In this document: positions 1 to 11,508 of the stretch, one piece after another
Layout of the letters: every line of letters starts with the position of its first letter
Position numbering within the stretch: position 1 is the first letter of the stretch
Assembly (NCBI RefSeq): GCF_041956535.1
Contig: NW_027192204.1
Span: forward strand, 71,069 to 135,068
Source of the DNA: Calcarisporiella thermophila CBS 279.70
Taxonomy: Eukaryota > Calcarisporiellomycota
Length of the DNA stretch: 64,000 nt
Direction: 5' to 3'
The notes under the pieces: model-generated
Seen by the model: only the letters and a program-made list of their open reading frames with translations
The model's database searches: none
What the model was told of the DNA's origin: nothing
Translations under genes and position numbers: made by a program

Positions 1-200
1 TGTTACATAGCCATAATTTCTGTAAACGTGCTAAATAGTTAAATTCCGATAATTCTTGAATTAACTACAGGCATTAATTTTTATTGTATACAAATATTTA
101 AGCATAGCTATGTCAAGCAAATTGGTTTCAAGCTAAATAGAAAATGGGTAACAAGGCAAACGAATTTTGCACCCAAATAGGTCGTCGTTTTTATATACAA

Positions 201-2082
201 TCATTTCTCCATGTATACATGCTCGCCTCGCTCCACCAACTCCATTACCCGATACCATCGCCCTGAAATAATGCCTCGCATGTCAAGCCACTCCATCACC
301 TCCTCTGGGGTTATTTCCTCGTTATTTTCATTTTCATCCTTATTCTTCTCTAGGTCCTGAAGCTCGGCAGCAACAATCTGGCGAAGACGGTATTTCAAGT
401 GGTGAAGTTCATGATAAGCTGAGCTCCTAGTGTAGCAAAATTTCCCAACTTCGTACTCGATGCCATTTGACTTTTTGGTATCTTTCTCCTCTTTTTCTCT
501 ATTTCCGTCTAATATTCTCACCTCTGGCGTTTCCTGATGTCCATCCTGACCATTAACAGCCCATTTTTTCTCGATGGGTGCAAGCGTTGTTCTGTCATAA
601 GCGTGTCCCCCAAATCTTACAATATACGTAGCACCTCGATCCGAGCGATGGCACACTTGACACCCGCCCAAAAAACCCCCCGGCAATTTGGTTGCATAAT
701 ATTCTGGATATCTCTCCATATCCATAAGAAACGAAGAATCCCAAGCCTGACTCTGCATGACGTCCTTGTAGGTTGAAATGTATTTGTCAAGCGCTTGGAG
801 TGGTAATCGAAAGCTGGCTGCAAACACAGAACAGCGAAAAAAAAAAATTATAAGCCATATTGAAGTAATAAAAAACTATATTCAAGCTCGGAATACTTAC
901 GTTCTGCTGCAACATTCACACAATCTAGATCCAAGACCAAGTACACAAGATACTCGACCAGAACACGGAAGTTAGTGCCCATCTCTTGTTTACTATCCAT
1001 TCTAAATTCGTCTTAAAAATCAGGGTAAGGCTTAGGGTTGGCACCATATCTTGAGGAAAGGATTTACAGCCCTTACCAGGTAGTGCAATAACTTGCCGAC
1101 CATTGACATTATCATCTCCGTCATCATCATCGACTATAAAGTCCCCCATATCATCGTCCTCTTCCAATAAACCATCGTCTTCAATATCTTCTACCCACGA
1201 TGTCGTCCTATTAGCAAAATATCTTTGTATACCATCCGCTGTAAGAGTTGCTCTTGTATATGAGGGAGGTGCGCCAACTATCTCGAGGTCGTCTTCATCG
1301 TCAGTAGAGAAATTATTTTGCTCATTATCAGAGCTTTTCAACTTTTTGGCCTTCATTTTTTCAAGAGCTCTATTGAAACTGGACACACGTCGACCCCGCG
1401 TACGCCTTTCGATAATATCTAAGATGAGAGATTTTTGACAAATATATACCTCCTCATGTTAACTCAAAATAAAGGGGTAGCTCTTACTTGACGCGTCTAA
1501 ATCATTTGCCTCTTGTACCAGCTCCTCCTCAGTTTCTTCTTTCTCTAAATCACTTCCTTCTTCTGAACGTTTCCTCCTTAGTAGACGTCGCCGCTCATTG
1601 AGTGCTGTGTCTTTATCTGCACTATCGTCTCCGCCCTCGCTTAATACTTTAAAATTTCCATTTTTCCTTCTTCTCACCAAGGGTATATCTTGCTCCTCAT
1701 CCTCGCTGTCTTCTCTTTTATCTGCGCTGGTTTCATTCTCAAGGCGATTTTTCACAGATCCAAAAAAATTACGCCTCCGGCAATTTACATGGATTATTTC
1801 GTCTTCACCACTCTCTTCACTGTAGATTATTCGAGTATTATGTAAAGACTCAGTCACATTGTTTGTCTGTGGACTATTGTCTAGGGGTCTCGGCGGAGAA
1901 CTAGGGGGTAGATATGTCACTGAAGGGGAAGGCGGTGGATTAATCTCGGCTTCGGAAGAAGGTACAGGTTCAGGACACCTTGGTTGGGTAAAGACAGCAT
2001 TGGATCGTGGGAAAAATTGATCAAGACGAGTTTGACGTTTTGGCGTATAGGGCTGTTTTTTATGGGTCTTTACCTGCACCAT
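201..2082 (-). CDS. DUF4211-domain nuclear protein with N-terminal PIP-box-like motif
   Basis: Four exons on the minus strand (2082-1488, 1418-1077, 1011-901, 817-201) join in phase to give about 554 residues. The last two exons carry the conserved fungal DUF4211 region (L-P-x-E-F-R-M, FRVLVEYLVYLVL, then the LDKYIST, C-x2-C and HIVRF-like blocks; here CQVC and YIVRFGG). The middle is acidic and disordered with long Asp/Glu runs and basic clusters, typical of a nuclear protein. Residues 17-24 read QTRLDQFF, a perfect fit to the PCNA-interacting consensus Q-x-x-[ILM]-x-x-[FY]-[FY]. The function of DUF4211 proteins is not established; a role near replication or repair is my inference from the motif. 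The intron at 1012-1076 was set so that the DUF4211 frame continues. It is divergent from the RNase H1 gene, with 136 bp between the start codons. Confidence 0.85.
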
Positions 2083-2218
2083 TCTAATACATTAAATAAC
2101 TCAATACGCGCGTAAGGTGACAATTATCCACGAGCAAACGCGAGAGATTAAATGACAAGTGAACAGTCACAACTTAATTTTTATATTTCATTATATCCAT
2201 GTAAGCGAAATCATTCGA
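2083..2218. promoter_or_regulatory. Short bidirectional promoter with two ACGCG cores
   Basis: The 136 bp between the divergent DUF4211 and RNase H1 start codons hold ACGCGCGT at 2106-2113 (a palindrome) and AACGCGA around 2137-2143. ACGCG is the core of the MluI cell-cycle box bound by MBF-type factors in fungi. Presence of the cores is seen; G1/S regulation of both genes is inference. Confidence 0.45.
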
Positions 2219-4096
2219 ATGCCTAGGAGTCTGCTTCGAATGCTAACGCGCTTTAACATGCCGTCACAGAAAGGAAAGTCCGTATATTATGCTGTTAGAT
2301 CTGGTAGGAAGCCTGGAATCTATTCAACATGGTATCGATAAATCTTTGGATCCTCCCGATTTTACCTTGACTTATAACAGATTTTTGGCAGGGAAGAATG
2401 CAGAGAGCAAGTGGATGGGTATAGCGGCTCACGCTATAAGAAATTCAAAATCCTAGAGGAAGCGAAGAAGTTTATAGAAGTAGCTGGCAATTCTCAATCT
2501 AACACTACCCCGGCAATAGAAGCACCATCGCGCTTACTGCAATCCAGAGATGAAATCGTCAAGTCAATAAATCGCAATGCCAGCCCTCCCCCTTTGTTCA
2601 AAAAAGAAATCAAGGAAGAATTTGATTGTAACAGTAGCATGCGCAACAAGAAACGTAGGATTTCAAGAGGAGCAGAGAAACTAAGAGGAATGCCAGACAA
2701 TCTTCAATCAAAACCTGCCACCCATAGAGAAAATCAATCGAACTTACTGCAAGCACCAACAGATAATATTGTATCGGAAAAGTCTAGGGACAGAAAAAAG
2801 CCAGCATACCAGCGTGAATCTTTAGCATTGACTTCATCCTCAATACCCTTGATCTCACCTTTTGACACCTCACCATCACCGAGACAACCTACCTTTCGCA
2901 CCGTTACTGATTCTTATGGTCAGCGCTGGTTATTTTCATCAGGGGATAACCAAGATTCCAGGCAAAGCATTGGGGATAAACCGGTCAATTCGCCTGCGAT
3001 TGCATCCCCTGAGGTGAAGCACGTAAAAATCAAAAAATCTCAGCTTGGAATGAAAAATAAATATTTCCCCGCAGATGAAGGTGAAGCAAGTTGGAAGGGG
3101 GAGGAGAGTGATATGAATGGGGAAATGGAAATGGACTATAATGCGGACTCAGTCCCACCGAGTTCGTTAGAATCGAATTCTAGTTCGCGTGATCGTAGAC
3201 CCCTAAGATCACACTCTCATAAGCCCTCTCATCCTCAATTGGAGTCAGGCGAGGATCATTCTGATGCCAACAGTGCTAGTGACAGAGATCATAATCAATT
3301 CGTATTGCCTTCTAAATCAGAAAAACCTAGAAGGCACCGCCCAAATCTACGCTCTATCATTTCTTCGGATGAGCCTCCCTCAGATTCAAGTTCTGTTGTC
3401 GTCTACACTGACGGCTCTACTTTCCGCAATGGAAGGATTGGTGCACGCTCAGGAGTCGGAGTATGGTGGGGCCCAGGAGACCCGCGCAACGTGAGTGAGC
3501 CACTTTGTCCTGGACCACAAACAAACCAGAGAGCAGAGGTCTATGCGGTGATCAGGGCGTTAGAAGTGTGTGGCAACGAGAATATGCGTTTAGAAATTCG
3601 AACGGACAGTGCATACCTTATCAACTGTAACTATTTTCAAGTTTGTTTGATGTTTTTATGGCAGTTTCTTTATTGATTTTGTCTTGGTTAACCTGGCCAA
3701 CTCTGCTGAATATAGGCATGACTAGATGGTTCAGAAAGTGGGATGGTAACGACTGGAAGACAGCCGGAGGCAAACCCGTTGAGAACCAAGACCTGCTTCA
3801 GCGGTTGCTTTATATGCTACGGAACCGCCCGGGCCCAGTAGAGTTTGTGAGTACTCCTTTATTTATTTGGAATAGAATTGGGTGTATTGCCGTTCGCTTT
3901 TTCATCCATATTTCAACTCTATGGCAGATTTTTGCTTTATATGCCTGTCCTGCATTCATTAACATATATTAATTGTGATTTATAGAGACATGTACGAGGA
4001 CACGCGGGCGTCCTTGGAAACGAAATGGCAGACCGTTTGGCTGTGGCGGGATCCAACATGAACATTTACAATATCACAGAGCATTCACCCATTTAA
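2219..4096 (+). CDS. Ribonuclease H1 with unusually long linker
   Basis: Exons 2219-2331, 2392-3626, 3716-3846 and 3986-4096 give about 529 residues. The N-terminus has the RNase H1 hybrid-binding fold (YYAVRSGRKPGIYSTW, then GYSGSRYKKFK), about residues 20-70. The C-terminal catalytic domain keeps all four metal-binding acids: D378 in YTDGS, E420 in NQRAE, D443 in TDSAYLI, and the Asp of NEMADRLA, with HVRGHAG before it. The enzyme cleaves RNA in RNA-DNA hybrids, in nucleus and often mitochondria. About 300 low-complexity, Ser-rich residues separate the two domains, far longer than in most orthologues. Start chosen at 2219; further in-frame Met codons (in MLTRF and MPSQK) precede the hybrid-binding domain, so a longer mitochondrial and a shorter nuclear form are possible, as known for RNase H1 elsewhere. 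Confidence 0.9.
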
Positions 4097-4251
4097 TTCG
4101 ATTAACTTTTTCTAGTCATAATAAACATAATACATTATTGCGAGGCATCTCGAGGGAGGAAAAAAAAAAAATAGATAGGTAAAGGATATGAGAATTATGA
4201 AAGTTAAATGGGCAAATTCAAATAAGAGGGCAGATTCCTGGTGATGAAATA

Positions 4252-5758
4252 CTAGAGAAGCGCCAAAACTCCACACAATCCCCAGAACACTACCGTTCCC
4301 ATGCTGGACATGTGAATTGCGCCAGGCGATTTCGCGCCATTGTTGCCGGTTGATCCTGTAGATGTTCCATTAGCTCTATCCTTGACTTTGTATCCTAGAG
4401 CCCCCAACACTTGCAGCAATCGCGGACCCAATGGTCCATCACCTCCTCCCCTCTGCACAGCTTCCTGAAGCGATAAGCCCTTATCCTGCAAGAATCGCAT
4501 CAAAAAGTCCGAAGTGTTGGTATAGGTAGCATAATCTACGTGGGAGATACTTGATCCATCTGCAAACGGTTTGATGCCTGTTTCCACCACAATAGGCGAA
4601 GTGTCGGAGGAAATGTTGGGGAGAGGCGGTGGCAATAAACCAAGCTTTCCTTTTGTCGTCGCCAGCTTCAACATCCCGGCTCCCAATACTCTGTACGCAT
4701 CAGAGCCTGAGAGCTCTGATACGAACTCTTCCGCCGACGTGAACACTTCGCATTCCCCTTCACGCTGCCCCTTAGAATTAACACAGAAACTGTTCAAACG
4801 CCTTGTGAAGTTGGAAGTGGGGACATTTTGAGGAAGTGTGGCTAGCAGGCGGTCAAATGCATATTCATGAAATCCAGTGAATTCGAACTTCTCTTTTGTA
4901 TCGGGCACACCAAACCCTTGATCAGGGTTAATATCAGGGGTAAGTGCCACGGGCGACTCATTAAAGTAATCGTTCCAAGAACTATTAATAAAGTAAGATG
5001 GACGAGGACGTTAGACACTATCTACAAATATATTTTCTGTGGAGAAAATCATGGAATATTCAGAAAACAAGAATCACATACCTAGTGAAGCCAAGACCAT
5101 GAATCATTTCATGTAAGACTACAAAAAGAAAATCGGACTCCTGCGGCCCTATCGGTGTCCCACTTGTATTGAACCAGAAATTAGCATCCGCATTAAATAA
5201 AGCCTGGATATCAAATTTCCCAAACTCCGGATGACTTGAGATGTTGAGCTGCTTCACCAAGGCCTGGGGATAAAAGCGAGTTAACCCGTCGCTATCCTTG
5301 ATTGGAATTACTCGGGCAGGTGAAGCTCCTCCAAGAGTAACAAACTTTTGCTGTTTTCGCTGAGCAGCTTCTTCGCAAGAACTTTCGTCAAACGAGGCGT
5401 TGCAAAACGAAAAGTACGACGCGTTCACTTTAATCGGCATCTGAAACTCAATATACTCGGATATGATTTTTCCAGCTCGCTCAAAAGCATCTCGTGCCAA
5501 ATCGCAACCTGTCGTGGCATTGCAGGAGAAGTCAATTTCAAAACCGCTACCGTTATTAGGAGCAACTATCAAGTCGTGCAAGGATTGAGGGCGATTCAAG
5601 ACAGCGCACGGAACGAGTTTATATTGTGAGTGTTTGAGAGGATTATGGAACTCGATGCAATATGTTTGTGGTTGCTGTTGCTGGGCCTTCACGCGTGTCA
5701 GCTCAAAAAAAATAAGCGACACTAAGCAAAGTGGGAAATAATACAGCGTGAGATGCAT
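4252..5758 (-). CDS. Secreted, probably GPI-anchored HExxH metalloprotease-like protein
   Basis: Two exons (5758-5082 and 4981-4252, intron 100 nt) give about 468 residues. A hydrophobic signal peptide opens the protein and a hydrophobic C-terminus preceded by small residues (HMSSMG) suggests a GPI signal. The splice junction reads HEMIHGLGFTSSWNDYF: an HExxH zinc motif followed by GLGF, but the metzincin third ligand position (HExxHxxGxxH) is not His. The HExxHGLGF-x-SSW arrangement is one I associate with a family of secreted fungal proteins without a settled function. Several Asn-x-Ser/Thr sites and paired Cys fit an extracellular protein. Proteolytic activity is unproven; the third zinc ligand would have to come from elsewhere. 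First of four neighbouring genes for secreted or transport functions. Confidence 0.75.
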
Positions 5759-6433
5759 GAAGTTGAGATGAAGGCGTGCTAAGTGACAAATAATTTAAAT
5801 CAATTGTCGTAATTGAAGAAAATGAGTGTAGTTTTCGAAACGAGACTACAGAGAGATGCAAGTGACTAGGGAAAAAAGTGATGCGAGATTACGTCTTGAT
5901 TGAGGCAAACCCCAAGTCCAAGATCTAAAAAGATATTATTACCATATCAAGACGAATGAACTCATAGGTTAGGTTTTGAGAATACGATAAGCTCATCAAA
6001 CCATTGGCTAGGATTCCAAATCATCCTAAGCATGCATTTAATTTACAAAGAGAGCTCCGCTATATACTACGAATACTCTTCAAACAAGTTATTTCGATTA
6101 CTAAAAAGATTCGAAGAAAGGAGGGAAAAGGACGCAAAAGGACATCTGGCTTGTAATCTAGAACATAGAGGGTCGCTCTGGTAGAATCTGGCACAAGCAA
6201 ACATACCCAGCCAATCTCCAAAAACCATAATACGCCAAAAATGAAAGTAGAACTGTATTGATACTCTGGAAATTAATGATCGCGTGTGCATCCGGGGAAT
6301 TCGCATACGCACGTGATTCGAGCATTATAATGTACTAGTGCATAAGCCTAACTCTAATAGGAACGGATGTTCAATCGCAAAACTAAAACAATTTTCTTTC
6401 TTTCGAATTAGACGTGGATAAAGATTGATAAGC
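5759..6433. other. Intergenic, divergent promoters
   Basis: AT-rich region between the start codons of the minus-strand metalloprotease and the plus-strand 3D-domain gene. It should hold both promoters. The short ORF inside it has no recognisable domain and I see no RNA gene. Confidence 0.5.
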
Positions 6434-7868
6434 ATGTATAGGATCTCTACAGGGTTTGTCCTTTTATATTCTCTCGTATTTGGCATATTTGCAATCCAGG
6501 GAAGTGATCAAAATCCCTCTTTGCATTTATTCGAGGATTCTCGATTAAAAACCCTGCGTCGACAAAGCATACGAAAAGGTATACACCCTCATTTCACTTT
6601 ATCAAAACTACTTTGGTTAGCAATATCAGATTGCTAGGACTTATAGATCAAAGCAGCCCAGAAGTTCACAGCCTGCTGTACCGAGACGATGACTTCGATA
6701 CTGCTGAAGTACCGAGTCGATGTAAGTCAACAAAATTCCCTATAATTATCTCCCCGACCTTAAATGCGCTTTGAATGCTATAAATTCATAACTAAACCGA
6801 CCGAACTAGACGCATATATTTACAAGCACCTCATTAACAACAATGCTTTTATGATATCCTCTAACAAGTTTATGGCATTTACCCCAATTGATCTATTTCA
6901 GATGAACTGAGTGTGATACGAAGTGCTCATGATTCAAGTAATGATAATTCCGGCAACGAATGCTGGTATAAATACATTCGCTGCAATGAAAACTCTTTAA
7001 AGAGTTCACAGTCGCACAGTTTTCGGGGTAATTTACGCGGGATTAGTCATAAGCGCGAGTACAGGCATACACCACGAATTGCTCGGCCACAACTAGCTAG
7101 TCTATCTGATTCGAATAATAAGGCAATATCCAAAGCTTCCGATAAAAACGCTAAAGGCCGGATTCGTATACGTGACGCATACAGTCCTCATGAACAACCA
7201 ACTCGTTACCGATGGACTTATTATTGGCTTGCTGATGAACGGAAGGAATTGAACCATCATCCACCATATCAAAAGTTGAGGACATGCAATGGTACTCTGT
7301 TACATGAAACTACGCAAAAGTTCGCAGAAAAAGCAAGAATGGAAGGAACAGCGATCTTGAGAGATGGCCGCATGATTAATTTGAGATGCGATTGTAGAGG
7401 CGGCTTCGACTGTTTCATGCTCGTTGATACCACGACATATCCCTTTGGAATTGGAAAAGAGGGTCGCGCCTTATTTCCGTTTGTCAGCGTCGGTACGTAA
7501 ACCCAAACGTATTTTGTATTTCGCAGTCTAATTCCCAACCTATATCTTATGGTCAAAAAGCATCTAATCTGCACACTGCCGGTACTCTTCTTTATATTGC
7601 CGACATTGATGGTTGGATTCTTCCGGACAATAAAACCAGGCATAACGGATGCGTACGAGTGGATGATGAAGGATGGAGTTTAGAAAAGCTTCACCTGGAC
7701 TTCTTCGTCGTCAATGAAGACAACTACAAATATCTTGACAATATTCACGGAAAGGACTATGTATCTGCTTATCCAAAAAACTGTGAAATCAAGAGCTATT
7801 GTAAGTGACTCATTAAATCTTGTTATTACAGTACTAATTCATAATTTTTAGTGGTCAAAGAGCATTAA
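6434..7868 (+). CDS. Secreted 3D-domain (MltA/RlpA-like double-psi barrel) protein
   Basis: Exons 6434-6578, 6638-6721, 6902-7492, 7561-7800 and 7852-7868 join in phase to about 358 residues. The first 25 residues are a signal peptide. A basic, low-complexity spacer precedes a conserved block starting RYRWTYYWLADE and ending with the Asp-rich signature LYIADIDGW, CVRVDDEGW and LHLDFFV. These three Asp blocks are the hallmark of the 3D domain, known from bacterial MltA and YabE-type cell-wall proteins and from some fungal secreted proteins. The intron at 7493-7560 was chosen because it restores the SVA-x8-GTLLYI strand order of the family; using the nearer AG at 7526 breaks the frame. Role is unknown; carbohydrate or wall binding is a reasonable inference. 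The 180-nt intron 6722-6901 is the least certain join. Confidence 0.7.
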
Positions 7869-8397
7869 AGTAAGCAACTATCCAAGAGTTTCGATGGGGA
7901 TCATCTATGATATAAATGCAGTCTGTTATTTTCCTTGCAAAATCAGCCACCTCTGTTGAAAACATATTGACCTTGGGCAGCATTATTGACGAGAACTCAT
8001 GCCAAATTAGTTAACCTTAATTATGCAAGCTAGAATTATGAAGATGCATTGCTTTGTAGCATTCAAGATGCGTTTATTTCGACTTTTAACCTTATAACCT
8101 TTATTATACATTAAGTGTGTACTCTAGAATTCTATTTAGACGATTCGATTTTTATTTTGCAACGATTCGTTAACCTTGCTATTTAGTGACATTGCAACTA
8201 AAAGTGATTTTACTATTGAGTCCCATCTAAAATGCGTTTCCCACGTTGAAATATTTCCAGTCACGCAAGCTGTGCCACCTAGCGGCAAATGGCTACACTT
8301 ATTGGACGACCTAGATTTCAGATCAATATTACCCCGCTCAGTTTCTCACATCCCTGCCTGCAAGACCTCGCCCTTTATTGCGATCAAGAGAATAGTG
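7869..8397 (+). other. Intergenic / transporter upstream region
   Basis: AT-rich spacer between two plus-strand genes. An open frame continues upstream of the transporter start from 8176, but the translated extension shows no conserved feature, so I treat it as promoter and leader. Confidence 0.45.
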
Positions 8398-10470
8398 ATG
8401 GATGTATTAGCCAAAGATGCTGTATTAGGAAAAGAAGAGCTCCCAAATTCATCTACTGGGCTTTCTAGTGTCGAGAAATGTGATAAAAGCTTGTCCAAAT
8501 CACTAGAAAATAAGGCATCCGGCCTTAATCATGAGGCCGTGCGCCGCCTCGTTTTAAAGCAAGATCTCTTTCTGATCCCTTTCCTAAGTCTACTGTACTT
8601 GCTTAGTTTCCTGGATCGAATCGCAATAGGCAATGGCAAGATTGCAGGGCTTGATAAAGATCTCAACTTGACTCCATCTGAATATAATTGGAGCTTGAGT
8701 ATTTTCTTCTTTCCGTACGCACTGTGCGAGGTGCCTTCCAACATATTGCTGAAACGTTTACGACCAAGCAGATGGATTCCTAGGTAATATCTCCGAATTC
8801 TTTTTCAAATTTTGCTTCTTATATTAAATACCGTGGTACGGATTAAATAGCATTATGGTTGTATGGGGCGGAGTAATGATCGCAATGGCGTTTGTACGAA
8901 ATTTTTCAGAGTTAATGGTAGTGCGGTTTTTCCTAGGGTAAACATTTTTAGCTGCTGTATAGATGAGCCCGAGATGATTGATAGATATTGCTGTTAGATT
9001 GGCAGAGGCTGGTTTATTCCCAGGAGTTGTATATTACATTGTAAGTCCAACTTCTCTTTTCATATACAATAACACTATCCTCACACTTTTATTTATCACA
9101 TTAGACTTTCTGGTATTGCAGACGTGAACAGGTATGTCAATTTATTCACTTTATAACTTTTGAATATATGGCTTGAATTTTACCCTTCTGTAGAGCTTCC
9201 GTATTGCTCTCTTCTTCTGTGCTGCAAGTATTGCAGGCGCATTTGGTGGGTTCTTGGCGTATGGCATCCAACAGATGCATGGTCTAGCTGGACTAGCCGG
9301 CTGGCAATGGTAATTTAATAAAACTCGATACTTCAATTTATTTGAATCAAACTTTGTCTCATTTTTAGGATCTTCGTCATTGAAGGAGGAGTGACCGTGC
9401 TTGTTGCCCTCCTCTCCTACGCTATCATCGCGGATTCGCCGGAGACAGCCTCATGGCTTACTTCAGAAGAACGCATGCTGGCAATGCGGAGGCTGCGAGA
9501 AGACAGCGTCGGAAATGACGAGGGATTCAGTTGGAAGCGAGTAAGTTAGGGATATTGACTATTTGCGATTCAATAGTTAACTAGAGCTATTTTTGTTTCT
9601 AATAGGCCAGGGCTGCTTTTCTAGATCCTAAAGTGTATTTATACATGACTATGTATGTTGGTACTTTGATCCCCCTTTTCTCCTTTAGTTTGTTTATGCC
9701 TTCAATAGTCTTTGGTAAGTGTGCTTGATGGATACGTGAAGGGATAGGACTAATGCGTTTTTTGTCTTCAGCTATGGGATTTTCCAGCCTCGAGGTATGG
9801 CTTACATTATTCTTGGAATGTTAGGCTCCATTGATTGATTTTGACTTATTTCTAGGCTCAACTCCTTAGCTCGCCTCCCTATGGTATCAGTGCCTATTTT
9901 CATCCCCCAAAATTCTATATAATTGACCGATATTTTCTCTTTCTACTCGTAGTCGTTGGATGCCTGGCCACCATGATAGTCGCATATATCTCCGATCGTT
10001 ATCAACGTCGTGCCCCTTTTGTTCTGATATTCTCGCTGGTTGGTGTTCTGGGCTACGTGCTTCTGGCCACGCTCACCTCGACTGCTGGTCTGTACACTTC
10101 GCTCTATATCGTTGCTCTCGGATTCTATCCCGTTATTCCTGTGTCCATCTCATGGCTTACGAATAATATTGCGGGTGATACCAAGAGAGGGGTTGCAAGT
10201 GCCATGATGATATCTTTTGCAAATTTATTAGGTGGATTGCTTGGAAGTCAGCTGTATAGAGAGCAGGACAAGCCACGATACGTGTTGGGACATGCCATTA
10301 ATGCGGGGTTCATGAGTGCTGTTTTTCTCTTCTCAGTGGTGCTATATTTCGTGTTGAGAAAAATGAATGAAAATAGGGAGAGGGGAAATTGTGTCGATAT
10401 CTCTAAGTTGACGAGAGAAGAGATAGAGGATTTAGGAGATAGGCATCCAAATTTCCGTTACATGTTGTAG
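8398..10470 (+). CDS. Allantoate-permease-type MFS transporter (ACS family)
   Basis: Ten exons (8398-8783, 8851-8937, 8998-9040, 9105-9131, 9194-9309, 9369-9540, 9606-9714, 9772-9794, 9856-9883, 9953-10470) join in phase to about 502 residues. The sequence follows the Dal5/Tna1 anion:cation symporter family: KQDLFLIPFLSLLYLLSFLDR in TM1, PSNILLKR after TM2, RFFLG-LAEAG-FPGVVYY in TM4, the TFWYCRREQ loop, ADSPETASWLT before the central loop, and VVGCLATMIVAYISDR in the second half. Such carriers import organic anions such as allantoate, nicotinate, pantothenate or small peptides; the substrate here cannot be read from sequence. It is the most intron-dense gene of the window, with exons as short as 23-28 nt. 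Start at 8398 gives a cytosolic N-terminus of usual length; an in-frame Met at 8176 would add 74 residues. Confidence 0.9.
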
Positions 10471-11508
10471 CAAATCCTATTTATTATTTAATAGATCATG
10501 AAAAGCGCTTGCAGTTCATACTTCATGAGGACAAGGCCTTCGATTCGAAATCCAGCGAAAAGTTCAATATATAACATAGAAAATTTATCGATCATAAAAA
10601 TAAAGTGCGACAACTACATTTTTTTCCTTATCCATTTTCTGATCAATAGAACTTCCTCTAAGCGATTATTAACACATAAGTTAATCCGATAGACCTCCTC
10701 TTTAAACTCCTGTCCTTCTCTACAATGCTTAGCGGCAATTTGCTGGCGATACAGATAAATCCCTTCATAATTAAGCGGAAAGGATGGGAAAATTGTATGG
10801 GCCTGAGGCAGACTTTACTACTGATGAAAGGAAGAATAATTGGGTCAGAAACCTCTCACGGTTGGATCTAATACCACCTAATGCCTACGATGTACTCGCC
10901 CTTGCGTCTTGCCTGAGCAATGATGCTTGGAAGTACGACGCGAACCTTGTGGACATTTTGAAAGAATTGATACTCATCCTCGAGACGATTGGAAGTTCTC
11001 TTTTGTTTCGTCCAAGCCTAGCTGTTTCTCTGGTGCTGCTTTATCCCCACGTGGAGTTTTAAAAATGCGCTGTCTTCTTGAGATATTTAACTCCACCACG
11101 ATGACCCTTGTGCATTTTAATTTAATGCTTTAATTCATCCAATAAATAGCCTATAGGCTAACATCTGGTTTCCGGCAAGGCAATACAATAGCATTGTTTC
11201 GAGAAGAAGTGTGTCGAGTTAAAAGGGAGGGTAGCTGAAGAGATAAACATATCCGACAAATGTGATAAAGTACAGCAAGAATTCTCTAGCAATTCGATCC
11301 ATCTACCAACCATAATTCTAGGCAATCGAATATACGCTTCGGAGAGCCAAATTGAGGCACGTGCATTTGCAGCTTACACGCGACGATCATATTATATAAT
11401 AGTGCTACAATAGCCATTACAAGCATTTTTTTATATTTCCCATATATCCTTAGTAAACCCATCCTTAACGCCCTCCTCCCCCTCCCCGATTAAATAGATT
11501 TTGGCAGA
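10471..11508. other. Intergenic, no recognised gene
   Basis: About 1 kb between two plus-strand genes. It contains a 92-codon ORF at 10784-11062 without signal peptide, domain or recognisable homology; it could be a gene remnant or chance. The stretch just before 11509 is pyrimidine-rich and probably promoter for the lyase gene. Confidence 0.4.

Noticed and set aside
10784-11062. 92-codon ORF before the lyase gene
   Set aside because: No signal, domain or consistent exon extension; may be a remnant but cannot be supported.
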